64,000 bases of DNA from Egaibacter danicus (GTDB taxonomy: Bacteria; Pseudomonadota; Gammaproteobacteria; Burkholderiales; Burkholderiaceae_C): assembly GCA_016707075.1 (NCBI GenBank), contig JADJII010000005.1:1-64000 (forward strand). The letters are read 5' to 3'. Position 1 is the stretch's first letter; the number at the start of each line of letters is the position of its first letter. The notes under the pieces are model-generated. The model was not told where the DNA came from. It saw only the letters and a program-made list of their open reading frames with translations, and ran no database searches. Both the position numbers and the translations under genes were made by a program. This document shows positions 15,913-25,600 of this stretch, in pieces.

Positions 15913-17252
15913 GCTGCCACTGCCTCCGGCCTGGCCACTTTGCGTGCCACGCCAGATGCCGCAATCTCACCCAACAGCAGTCGTGCAACGCCCAGACCGG
16001 CCTTGACGCCATCTTCATGGAAGCCGTAACCCATCCAAGCGCCGCAGAAATAGGTGTCTCGCTGGCCCTGCAATTGCGGTACCTGTTCCTGTGCTTTTAC
16101 GGCGGCCAGATCGAAGACGGGATGTGCGTAGTGGTATTCACCCATCACGTTGTTGCTCGGGATTTCGCGTAATGGATTCAACGACACCACGACAGGTTGC
16201 TGCCAGGGCAGTGGCTGCAGCCTGTTCAGCAGGTAATGCAGGCAAACCTGGCGGGATTGCTCGCTCGCGCTTGAGGAGCGTTCGTAATTCCATGCAGCCC
16301 AGGCGATTCTTTTTGCAGGCAAAACCGAGGGGTCGGTGTGCAGCACGGCACGATTCGCCTGGTATTTGATGGCGCCCAGAGTCCTGCGCTCCTGTGCCGT
16401 GGGTTCACCCAGCAGGGCGAGGGCCTGGTCAGAATGCGTGGCTACCACCACTTTGTCAAAGTGCTCGATGGCCTGGCCGGTGAAGATGCGCACGCCACCT
16501 CCTTGATCAGCACGGAGCCGTTCGATCCGCTTTACCGGTGCGTTCAGGCGTTTGTCGGCAATTCTGGAAACAATTTTGTCCACGTAGTGCCTGGCACCGC
16601 CCTTCACCGTCCACCACTGGGGGCGGTTGCTTACCTGAATCAGGCCATGGTTGTGACAGAACCGGATCATCGTGGATACCGGAAACTGCAGCATCTGGTT
16701 GGTGGGGCAACTCCAGATGCAGGCCATCATCGGCAGGAAGTACCAGTCACGAAACTCCTTGCTGAGGCGATGTTCATTCAGGAAATCGCCCAGCGGCTGT
16801 GCCAGCTGTGCTTCCTGATTGCTTTCGGCGATACGTGTGCACAGCGCGTTAAACCGGGTCAGATCGCGCAGCATGCGCAGAAAGCGCCCGTTCAGCAGAT
16901 TCCCCCGCTGGGCGAAAACCGTATTCAGGCTGGAGCCACTCCACTCCAGTTTGCGCGCGCCATCCGGCGCTTGCACGGAAAACGACATATCCGATTTGGC
17001 GGTTTCCACGCCCAATTCGGCAAACAGGTTGATCAGGTTGGGATAGGTGCGCTCGTTGAACACCAGAAACCCGGTGTCCACGCCAAACGCCCTGGGCTGA
17101 CCAGTCCCGGCAGCAGGCAGCGTGACATCGACCGTGTGGGTGTGGCCACCAAAATAGTCGCCGGCCTCAAACAGCGTGATGTCGGCTTTTCCCTGCAGCT
17201 TGTGGGCAACCGACAGGCCAGAGATGCCTGAGCCGACGATGGCGACCTTCAT
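15909..17252 (-). CDS. FAD-dependent oxidoreductase (amine-oxidase/desaturase fold)
   Basis: A 447-residue flavoprotein. The dinucleotide-binding motif VGSGISGLS lies at residues 6-14, an acidic residue at the end of the second strand (LFEAGDYFGGH) binds the FAD ribose, and GAWMGYGFHEDGV near the C-terminus is the second FAD contact. In Rhodobacter a homologous type of enzyme works with a methyltransferase in methylated/furan fatty acid synthesis. It is the first gene of the eight-gene operon. The start at 17252 (MKVAIVGSG) is set by the motif; the in-frame upstream extension is leader sequence. Confidence 0.88.
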   Translation of the reverse strand: MKVAIVGSGISGLSVAHKLQGKADITLFEAGDYFGGHTHTVDVTLPAAGTGQPRAFGVDTGFLVFNERTYPNLINLFAELGVETAKSDMSFSVQAPDGARKLEWSGSSLNTVFAQRGNLLNGRFLRMLRDLTRFNALCTRIAESNQEAQLAQPLGDFLNEHRLSKEFRDWYFLPMMACIWSCPTNQMLQFPVSTMIRFCHNHGLIQVSNRPQWWTVKGGARHYVDKIVSRIADKRLNAPVKRIERLRADQGGGVRIFTGQAIEHFDKVVVATHSDQALALLGEPTAQERRTLGAIKYQANRAVLHTDPSVLPAKRIAWAAWNYERSSSASEQSRQVCLHYLLNRLQPLPWQQPVVVSLNPLREIPSNNVMGEYHYAHPVFDLAAVKAQEQVPQLQGQRDTYFCGAWMGYGFHEDGVKAGLGVARLLLGEIAASGVARKVARPEAVAA

Positions 17253-17327
17253 GGCCGCCGCTCCAGCGCGACAGAGAAAGGGAAAATTGCCGCGAAGCGC
17301 CCCGAAACGAACAAGGGGGAGGAGGAG

Positions 17328-17363
17328 AAAAACCGCCTCGGGGTTGTGCCCGGGCCTGAGGCG
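17328..17363 (-). terminator. possible attenuator in the lipid-operon leader
   Basis: On the minus strand the stem CGCCTC (17363-17358) pairs with GAGGCG (17339-17334); an inner GGG-CACAA-CCC extends it, and GTTTTTC follows. This is an intrinsic-terminator shape about 75 nt before the start codon of the FAD oxidoreductase. Confidence 0.4.
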
Positions 17364-17519
17364 CCGGCACGGCTTCGCAGCAGAAAAACAGCGATGGGTC
17401 CAAACGGGCCCCATCTGTCACATGATCCGGTTTCGACACCCGTTCCTCGCCGAGAGTTCCCCGTTAGGGCAACCGGTGTTGATACACGCTGTAAATACCT
17501 TTTTGTACGCATGAGGCAT

Positions 17520-17539
17520 ATTATATACTGATTGGTATA
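17520..17539 (-). promoter_or_regulatory. candidate promoter -10 with overlapping dyad operator
   Basis: The minus strand has TATAAT at 17525-17520. A perfect inverted repeat TATAC-TGATTG-GTATA (plus strand 17524-17539) covers its upstream edge. Such a site could bind a dimeric repressor or MerR-type activator controlling the lipid operon. No good -35 was found. Confidence 0.35.
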
Positions 17540-17689
17540 AAAAAGACCGAATAGTAATTTCAAGCCGTATTCAAGATGGGCTGCTGATCAGGGGGTGGCA
17601 TGAATCCGGTCCGGTACCGTTCGTATCCTCACGCGAAGCACCAGCATTTGTAATGGTTTATTCATGCTGGCAAACTAGAATCAATTCGT

Positions 17690-18597
17690 ATGACCGCAGT
17701 ACAAGAGACAACAACCCAAAGGCGCACCATGCTTTACCCTGAACTTTTCAGACAACTCGAATCAGTTCGTTGGGACATGGAGAAAGACGTTCCATGGGGC
17801 TCGTTTGACGCCACCAAACTGACGGACGAACAGGCACAAACCATCCGGATGAATGCGATCACCGAATGGTCAGCACTGCCTGCGACCGAGATGTTCCTGC
17901 GCGATAACCGGGAAGACTCCGATTTCTCGGCCTTCATGTCGATCTGGTTTTTTGAAGAGCAAAAGCACTCACTGGTGCTGATGGAATACCTGCGGCGCTT
18001 CCGGCCGGAGTTGGTGCCCACCGAGGAAGAGTTGCACGACGTGCGGTTTGAATTCGACCCTGCGCCGGCGCTGGAGACGCTTATGCTGCATTTTGCGGCG
18101 AAATCCGCCTGAATCACTGGTACCGCCGCGCCAGCGAATGGCATACCGAGCCGGTCATCCAGAACATTTACACCAAGCTCAGCCAGGACGAGGCGCGTCA
18201 TGGGGGTGCCTACTTGCGTTACATGAAGCGGGCCATCAATACTTTTGGTCTGGAGGCAAAAACCGCTTTTGCCAAGGTGGGTGTGCTGATGGCCAGTGCC
18301 CGGCGTACGGCGCAGGCGCTGCATCCGACCAACCTGCACGTGAACAAGATGCTGTTCCCGCGCGACACCATTCAAAGCCGGCTGCCCAACCCGGAGTGGC
18401 TGGAGCACTGGCTGGACAAACAGATCAACTTCGACGCCGTGTGGGAGACCAAAGTGGTCGAACGCATTCTGCACAACATGAGTCTGCTGCTGGATCGCAG
18501 CTTCTCCACGGTGCAGGAACTTAACAGATACCGCAAGGAACTGGCCCGTGAGTTGGGCTCATCGCTGGCGCCCGCAGCGCTACCAGGGGCGGTCTGA
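17690..18597 (+). pseudogene. acyl-ACP-desaturase/ferritin-like diiron protein, frameshifted
   Basis: Two overlapping frames join into one protein of about 302 residues. The first frame ends at 18112; the second continues from about 18094 with CGEIRLNHWYRRASEWHTEP. One T is missing from the T run at 18091-18094 (four instead of five). Diiron ligand motifs are present on both sides: FFEEQKH (about 90-96) and DEARH, the ExxH pairs of ferritin-like acyl-ACP desaturases. If intact it would introduce or act on acyl double bonds, which fits its divergent position to the CFA-type lipid operon. The break may be a sequencing error in the homopolymer. Confidence 0.75.
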
Positions 18598-19809
18598 AGC
18601 CGCTGGCAGCGTCAGCGGCATGAGCCGTTCGAGGTTGATCTTGATTTTGACGTCGCGTTGTGAAACGCTGGCGACGATGTGGAAAGCCGGTTGGCTGGTG
18701 TCTCGGGTGCTGTTCTCCAGGGTTGGCATGCCTTCCTTGTTCACCAGCACCGCTACCTTGGGCGTCGCGGCATTGAGCCCCCGACGGACCACTACACCAA
18801 TTTCGTGGTTCGCCAGGCGCACGAAGGATCCCGGCGAGTAAACGCCAACTGCCTTGATCAAGGCTGCCCCCGCGTCATCAATTGCCTTGTTTTCGTCAAA
18901 ATAACTGGCCTGCATGGCCGCTGCAGGAGCAATGGGCAGGCGAGAGGCCCGGGGCGCCAGTGATGCAGCAAACAGATCGGCACGCTGGATCAGGCGACCC
19001 ATTTGCTGGCCCGGTGACCGGGGCTGCAAAGGACCTGGTGTCTTGTTGTGATGCTCACGCACAGCTTCGAGCCAGGTGGCATCGGTCACACCCATCTGCA
19101 CCAGCAGATCTGCGGAACGAACAGCATGTTCATCAACTATTTTTCGCTGTTCCGGGCGGGGCGGTTCCATCTGGAGCGCCAGGCGATCCTGCAATTCGAT
19201 CATGCCGACATTCATCGTGAGTGCGGCTTTGCAGATGGAGGCTTCCATCTCGGGTGACCACTTCAGCACTTCGCGCACGGCAAGACCGCACATCACGCTC
19301 ACCAGCATGGCTTCCGTAGCACTGTACAGGCGCGGTTCCGTGGCTGACAGATAAATCAGGGCAAACAGCGCGCCATCCGGGTTCCGGTGGGAATGGTGGC
19401 TCAGGTTGGCCTGGAGTTTCTCCAGGCGTTCCAGAAAATGGACCGGGTTGTGGTCGCGCAGCAGGGCATTGGTTTGTACCTGCAGGTCCAGCCAATTGGG
19501 CCCGTCGTCTGCTGAAACACGTGGCGTGTCCAGATCGCTGGTGGAAAGCTGGGCTACAGCGATCTGCCCCAGCGGTTTGTTCTGACGCACCAATGCGTGC
19601 AGCTTGCCCACGTAGGCGCGGTGATGGCTTTCGGATTCAGTAACGTCCACATACAGATTGAAACCCCGCCCCACCATCGCCTGCAAGTCACGGCGTGACT
19701 GGACCACAAACCCTTTGTGGGCGAGTAACCTGCCATCTTCGCTGCGCAGTGCAAAAGGAAGAGGCTGTCCGATCCGGACGGACTCGACATTGACCGTAAT
19801 GAGGTTCAT
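18580..19809 (-). CDS. degenerate HD-GYP-type domain protein
   Basis: A 409-residue protein with the layout of HD-GYP c-di-GMP phosphodiesterases: an N-terminal domain to about residue 120, then the helical HD region (about 140-300). The catalytic positions are replaced: where HDIGK is expected the sequence reads ALTMNVGMIEL, the first His site is YSATEAML, and only REHHNK keeps histidines. It is therefore unlikely to hydrolyse c-di-GMP and may act as a binding or scaffolding protein. The C-terminal 100 residues look like a small beta domain (LANHEIGVVVRRG). The 3' end overlaps the desaturase-like gene by 18 bp. Confidence 0.75.
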   Translation of the reverse strand: MNLITVNVESVRIGQPLPFALRSEDGRLLAHKGFVVQSRRDLQAMVGRGFNLYVDVTESESHHRAYVGKLHALVRQNKPLGQIAVAQLSTSDLDTPRVSADDGPNWLDLQVQTNALLRDHNPVHFLERLEKLQANLSHHSHRNPDGALFALIYLSATEPRLYSATEAMLVSVMCGLAVREVLKWSPEMEASICKAALTMNVGMIELQDRLALQMEPPRPEQRKIVDEHAVRSADLLVQMGVTDATWLEAVREHHNKTPGPLQPRSPGQQMGRLIQRADLFAASLAPRASRLPIAPAAAMQASYFDENKAIDDAGAALIKAVGVYSPGSFVRLANHEIGVVVRRGLNAATPKVAVLVNKEGMPTLENSTRDTSQPAFHIVASVSQRDVKIKINLERLMPLTLPAASDRPW

Positions 19810-19889
19810 GAGTTTGTCGGCTTCATGTCCCTGTCATCGACACATCGCAACCAAGCTTGAGGCGCGTAGTTGCTGCAACTCAGGCGAGA

Positions 19890-22604
19890 TCAGGCGGATG
19901 GAGGCCCGAAGACCGCAGTCCAGACGGCCAGGATAGCATCCCGCTCCACTTGAAGTGAGTCAGTGCTGACTTGCGTTGGTTCCTCATTGAGTCGCGCACG
20001 GTGCTGCACATGGCGGAGCTGCCGGTAGGCATTCGCCGCTGCATCTCCCGCGCCGTTGGGCAGCAGGTCGCAACGCTGGGCCCGTTGCAGCAGCGCAATA
20101 TTGCCCACGTTGGGCAATAACTCCGGATGGTTGCGTGCCTGGGACAGTACCAGGAACTGAACGGCAAATTCGGCGTCCACCATGCCACCGGGGCTGTGCT
20201 TGACATCAAACATGTCGCTCTTGACCGGATGCGCCGAGCGGACCTTCTCGCGCATGCTCACAATTTCCGCGGCGAGGCCATGCGCATCGCGTGGCGCCTC
20301 AATCACGGCTTGACGGATGGCGTCAAAGCGCCGGCTCAAGCGAGCATCACCGAGAACAAACCGCGCGCGGGTCATGGCCTGGTGTTCCCACGTCCAGGCC
20401 GTGTTGCTGCCGCGCTGCTGCTGGTAGTTGGCATAGGCGGCAAACGTGGTGATCAATAACCCAGAGTTGCCATTTGGCCGCAAGGCCGTGTCGATTTCGT
20501 ACAGATCGCCTTCACCCGTCTTGACGGTCAGCCAGTTGATCAGTTTTCGCACCAGGGTGGCGTAAACCTCACCGGCGCGCTCATCATCGTCTTCATAGAC
20601 AAAAACGATGTCCAGGTCACTGCCGTAGCCCAGCTCCTTCCCGCCCAGCTTGCCATACGCGATGATGGCGAACTGGTGGTTCTCGCGATGCCGGTTTTTC
20701 AGACGGCTCCAGCACCACTGCGTGGCCACGCGCAGCACCGAGTCGGCCAGTGCGCTCAAATCATCGGCAACCTGTTCGACGGTGAGCTTTTGCTCCACGT
20801 CGCGCGCCAGCGTCCTGAACACTTCAGCGTGGTGGGCCCGTCGCAACAGATTCAGCAGTCTTTCCTCGTCATCTTCTCCGGTAACCCGCAGCGATTGACG
20901 CCGCTGCTCCAGCTCGTTTTCGAATTCAGCCGCAACAAACCGTTCTTCCAGCATGTTGTCGCCAGCCAGCTCATCAATGACCCCGGGGTGTTTGAGCAGG
21001 TAGCGCGCAGGCCATCTGGCCGCACCCAGCAGGCGCAATAAGCGCTCATGCACCAGTGGCCGCTCCAGCAGCAACGCCAAGTAACTCTCGCGACGCAACA
21101 ACGGCTCGATCCAGTCGGCGATGCGCACGGCAGCCTCCTCGCTAACCTTGCCCTCCCGCAGCCACTGGCCCGTGCGCCCCACCAGCCGAACCAGCCGGGT
21201 GCGGGACTCTTCTTTCAGCGCCAGCACGCGGGGGTGGTCACGCCACAGCGCCACCCGGTCCCGGAACGCTGGCGGAAGCTGCTCGAGCAGCTCATCCATG
21301 TCAGTTGCCGTGGTGGCGCCGGCTTTGCCGCCGTTGCAGTTTTTGCACTCCTTTTGACCGCCACCCAGCAGGGAGTCAAATTCCTGCGCGATCAGTTCGC
21401 GCCAGGTATCCAGCTGGGCCAGGAATGGCTGGGCTGAGTCAAACAGCATCGTCCGGGCTATCCAGGCCAGATCGTCGTCCTGTGTGGGCAGCAGGTGGGT
21501 TTGTTGGTCATCCAGATACTGGATGCGATGCTCCACCTGTCGCAGGAATACATAGGCCTGCGATAGCGCATCAGCAGTGGTCTGCGGCATGAGGCCCGCT
21601 TTGGCGAGACGTTGCAAGGCGGCCAGAGTAGGTCGTGTGCGCAACTCCGGAAATTGTCCACCGCGAACCACCTGTAGCAACTGGACGATGAACTCCACCT
21701 CCCGTATGCCACCCCGTGACAACTTGACGTCGTTTGCCCGCTCCGGGCGTCCGGCGCTGCGTTTGGAAGCGTGATCACGGATCTGCTTGTGCAGTACGCG
21801 CAGCGAGTCGAAGACGTTGTAATCCAGATATCGCCGGAAAACGAATGGCAGTACCACGTCGCGCAGCCCCAGGACGGATCCCTCCGACACCGCGCTGGCG
21901 GGTGCAACCACCCGGCTCTTGAGCCAGGCAAATCGTTCCCACTCGCGGCCCTGAACGTGAAAATATTCCTCCAGTGCACCCAGTGACAGGGCTGCAGGGC
22001 CGGAATTGCCATTGGGCCGCAAGGCCAGATCGACGCGAAAAACAAAACCGTGTTCGGTCGTGTCACCAATCAGGCTGAAAATTTGCCGCACGGCCTTGGT
22101 GAAGTACTCATGGTTGGAAATCCTTCCGCGCCCCTCTGGGCTGCTGCCGCTGGTTTCGCCATCCTGGTCGTAAACGTAAATCAGGTCAATGTCGCTGGAG
22201 ACATTCAGTTCCCGGGCGCCAAACTTGCCCATCCCCACGACCCACAGGCTGGCACGCCGGCCTTGCGCTGTCAATGGAGCGCCGTGTACTTCGTCCAGTG
22301 ATTGCAGGGCGTGGGTGCAGGCCTGATCCAGTGCAAATTCCGCCAGGTCGGTCATGACCGATGTGACACCCTGCAACGAGGCTGCCTGGTCGCAGTCCAG
22401 TGACAGCAGGCGCTCCAGCACCAGTTGTCGCGTGATGCGCAGAGCCGCACCGGCTTCGTTCGACTGATGGCGAAGGGCATCAAACAGTTGATGCATGGCC
22501 TCCCGGTCCGGCAGGCCAGCTGGCAGCAGCGCCAATTGGTCCTGGTAGCGTCTGCGGACACGCTGTGCAAAGCGTGAGTAGTTTGACAGGCTGGTGCGGG
22601 TCAT
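19890..22604 (-). CDS. glnE: bifunctional glutamine synthetase adenylyltransferase/deadenylase GlnE
   Basis: GlnE adenylylates and deadenylylates glutamine synthetase in response to PII, tuning nitrogen assimilation. At 904 residues it is close to the E. coli length of 946. Two nucleotidyltransferase domains are visible: the N-terminal one with GMGKFGARELNVSSDIDLIY and the C-terminal one with YGKLGGKELGYGSDLDIVFV, each with the GxxD-x-D metal site. Between them is an unusual linker with KECKNCNGGK (a CxxC). ATG 22604 (MTRTSLSNYS) is preferred; the gene starts only 27 bp from the divergent yhdP gene. Confidence 0.95.
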   Translation of the reverse strand: MTRTSLSNYSRFAQRVRRRYQDQLALLPAGLPDREAMHQLFDALRHQSNEAGAALRITRQLVLERLLSLDCDQAASLQGVTSVMTDLAEFALDQACTHALQSLDEVHGAPLTAQGRRASLWVVGMGKFGARELNVSSDIDLIYVYDQDGETSGSSPEGRGRISNHEYFTKAVRQIFSLIGDTTEHGFVFRVDLALRPNGNSGPAALSLGALEEYFHVQGREWERFAWLKSRVVAPASAVSEGSVLGLRDVVLPFVFRRYLDYNVFDSLRVLHKQIRDHASKRSAGRPERANDVKLSRGGIREVEFIVQLLQVVRGGQFPELRTRPTLAALQRLAKAGLMPQTTADALSQAYVFLRQVEHRIQYLDDQQTHLLPTQDDDLAWIARTMLFDSAQPFLAQLDTWRELIAQEFDSLLGGGQKECKNCNGGKAGATTATDMDELLEQLPPAFRDRVALWRDHPRVLALKEESRTRLVRLVGRTGQWLREGKVSEEAAVRIADWIEPLLRRESYLALLLERPLVHERLLRLLGAARWPARYLLKHPGVIDELAGDNMLEERFVAAEFENELEQRRQSLRVTGEDDEERLLNLLRRAHHAEVFRTLARDVEQKLTVEQVADDLSALADSVLRVATQWCWSRLKNRHRENHQFAIIAYGKLGGKELGYGSDLDIVFVYEDDDERAGEVYATLVRKLINWLTVKTGEGDLYEIDTALRPNGNSGLLITTFAAYANYQQQRGSNTAWTWEHQAMTRARFVLGDARLSRRFDAIRQAVIEAPRDAHGLAAEIVSMREKVRSAHPVKSDMFDVKHSPGGMVDAEFAVQFLVLSQARNHPELLPNVGNIALLQRAQRCDLLPNGAGDAAANAYRQLRHVQHRARLNEEPTQVSTDSLQVERDAILAVWTAVFGPPSA

Positions 22605-22631
22605 AATTCCAGTTACCCTGCCCGGTACCAC

Positions 22632-25600
22632 ATGATTGACCCAACGCCCCTACCATCACGGCTTCTGAGAATCTCTGCTTTGGCGACCAAATGGGCGCTG
22701 TGGTTGCTGGTGTCAGCCTGGCTGGTGTTCATGGCGGGATGGGGTGTGCTGCACGCCGTGATTGTGCCGCGAATTGGAGAATGGCGCCCCCAACTGGAAA
22801 CGCGGGCTTCGCAGGTTCTGGGGGTGGCGATTCGCATCGGGGCCATCAGCGCACGATCCTCCGGCCTGATCCCCTCGGTGGAACTCACGGATGTCCGCCT
22901 TTTTGATGCCCAGGGACGTGAGGCCTTGCGCCTGCCCCGCATTCTGGCTGCCTTGTCACCACGATCCCTGTTGGGCCTGGGGTTCGAGCAGCTCTACATT
23001 GATCAACCCCAGCTCAGCATTCGCCGCTCGCCCGAGGGTCGCATCTTTGTAGCAGGCCTTGACTTTTCCAGTGGTCAGGGCGACGACAACACCGCTGCGG
23101 ACTGGTTTTTCTCCCAGTCCGAATTTGTCATTCACCAGGGAACGATTCAATGGTCCGACGAGCAGCGCGGCGTGCCTGCCCTGACCCTGGGGCAGGTTGA
23201 TTTTGTGGTTCGCAACCAGGCCCAGAACCACCACCTGAGGCTGGACGCCACGCCCCCGCAGGAATGGGGTGAGCGCTTCCAGTTGATGGCGGCCTTCAAG
23301 CAACCCCTGTTGTCACTGAACAAAGGCCGCTGGCGGGAATGGAGTGGTGAGATCTATGCCGCGTTTGACCGGGTGGATGTTTCCCATCTGCGCCAATATG
23401 CCGACCTGGGCATCGATGTTGCGCAAGGTGCTGGCGCCGTGCGTGCCTGGGTAAATATCAACCGCGCGCAGGTGGAGGGCGCTACTGCCGACGTGGCGCT
23501 CTCCAGCGTCAGCACGACGCTGGACGCGAAGTTGCTGCCGCTCGAATTGCTGTCGGTATCCGGTCGGCTGGCTGGCGGTTTTTTGCCCAATGGTTTTGAG
23601 TTTTCGACACAGGGGCTGCAATTCGACACCCGTGACGGCCTGCACTGGCCCGGTGGCAATGTGCGGGTGGCCTATCGCGGAGGAAGCGGGACCACGCCAG
23701 CCAGCGGCGAACTTGCTGCTGACAAATTTGATCTGGCGGCGCTGGCGCAGATTGCCAACCGCATTCCCCTGAGTGACAACGTTCATGAGGCCATCGCCCG
23801 GTATGCACCCACCGGCGTGGTCGACGAAATCAAGGCAAGCTGGCAACGCGAAGCCGGTACGCTCGGTAAATACCAGGCCAGGGGCCGGGTGACGGGGCTT
23901 GCCATCGCGTCGGTCCCCGGTGTCATGGCGCCTGGTGCACCCCAGACTGAATTGCCGATCGGCTCTCCCGGCGTGAAGGGGATGAACATCACATTCGACC
24001 TGACGCAGGCTGCAGGCAAGGCCAGCCTGAACATGCAGGATGGCGAACTGGATTTCCCCGGTGTCTTTGATGAGCCCGTACTGCCCTTGGCCCAGCTCTC
24101 AACGGAAGTGCTGTGGACCGTTCAAGGTGAAAAAATTGCGCTGCAGTCGTCCAGTCTGAAGTTCGCCAACGCTGACACCGAAGGCGAGGCGCAGTTCAAG
24201 TGGCAAACCCGTGAAGCCGACAAAACCTCCGGTGCAGCGCGCTTTCCCGGCATTCTGGATTTGCAGGGGAGTTTGAGCCGGGCTGACGGCACGCGCGTGC
24301 ACCGCTATTTGCCGCTGATTCTGGGGCCAGACGTCAGGCAGTATGTACGTGACGCGGTTGTGACTGGCCATGCCACCGACGTGAAATTCAAGGTGAAGGG
24401 CGATCTTCATCAACTACCGTTCAAGGACCCCAAACAGGGCGAGTTTCAGGTGTCGGCCAAGGTGAGCGATGCAACATTTGCTTATATTCCACGCAGCTTC
24501 CAGCCCGGCGATTCACAGCCCTGGCCGGAACTGACGCAACTCTCCGGCGACTTGCTGATCAACCGCAAAACATTGCAGCTCAGGGGCGTTCGGGGCCGGA
24601 TCGGTACCGGCACCGGGCTGCAGCTCACCAAGGCAGAAGGGCAAATACCGGACCTGTTTCAGGCAGTCAACATCCAGGTGAATGCGGAGGCGAGTGGCCC
24701 GCTGACCGATGCACTGACGGCAGTGAACACGTCACCACTAGGCCAGATGATTGGACAGGTTCTGGAGCGCACCAGTGCCACGGGCAATGCCGACTACCGC
24801 CTGAAACTCAACGTTCCACTGGCTTCGGTTGACAAATCCACCGTTCAGGGCAGTGTGATCCTGAGCGGCAACGACATCCTGATGTCCGAAAACACGCCCA
24901 GACTATCGGGTTCCAGGGGCGTGGTGGGCTTCACGGAGCGGGGGTTTTCCATCACCGGTGGCCAGGCCCGCATGTTGGGGGGTGACCTGCGACTGGAAGG
25001 TGGCACCACTGCGGCCAGGCCCTCGGGCGTGACAACCGTTCTGCGGGCACAGGGCTCCGTTACAGCAGATGGCCTGCGTCAGGCCAAAGAGCTGGGCTAC
25101 TCAGCCCGACTGGCCCAGTTCGCCAGCGGCAGCACGGCTTACTCCGCCGTGCTCACGTTTCGCGGAGCCGTGCCGGAACTGCTGGTTTCCAGCAGCCTGC
25201 AGGGTCTGGGGCTGAATTTGCCGGCACCGTTGAACAAGAGCGCCGAGGCAACTTTGCCGCTGCGATTTGAAACCGCCCTGCTCAATGGATCTGCTTCCAA
25301 CGGTGCCAGCACGCCTTCGGGATTGCAGCGGGTGCAGCTGGATATCGGGCGCGTCGGGTCACTCACCTACGTGCGCGATGTTTCGTTGGTGGACCCCCGC
25401 GTGCTGCGTGGGGCCCTTGCCATAGGTCTGTTGCCAGACGAATCAGCGCCGCTGCCGGACGAAGGTGTTGTTGCCAATATCAACCTCACGGGGGTGGATC
25501 TGGACGCCTGGAGCGCGGTGTTATCCAGGGTGGCAGGCGAAACTTCCAATGGATCAAACCCGGTGGCCCTGGTTATCTGCCAGACATCTTTGCCATCCGG

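Larger units (their letters stand above)
17253..17689. other. 437-bp divergent control region (lipid operon / desaturase-like gene)
   Basis: No gene is seen here. It holds a possible attenuator hairpin near the operon start (17328-17363) and a minus-strand -10-like TATAAT (17525-17520) overlapped by a perfect dyad TATAC-N6-GTATA. A TAGAAT (17676-17681) is a possible -10 for the plus-strand gene, without a clear -35. Confidence 0.5.

Noticed and set aside
17460..17560. ECF-sigma promoter (TGATCC-type -35) for the lipid operon
   Set aside because: A TGATCC occurs only on the plus strand (near 17424), opposite to the operon, with no suitable -10 at the right spacing.
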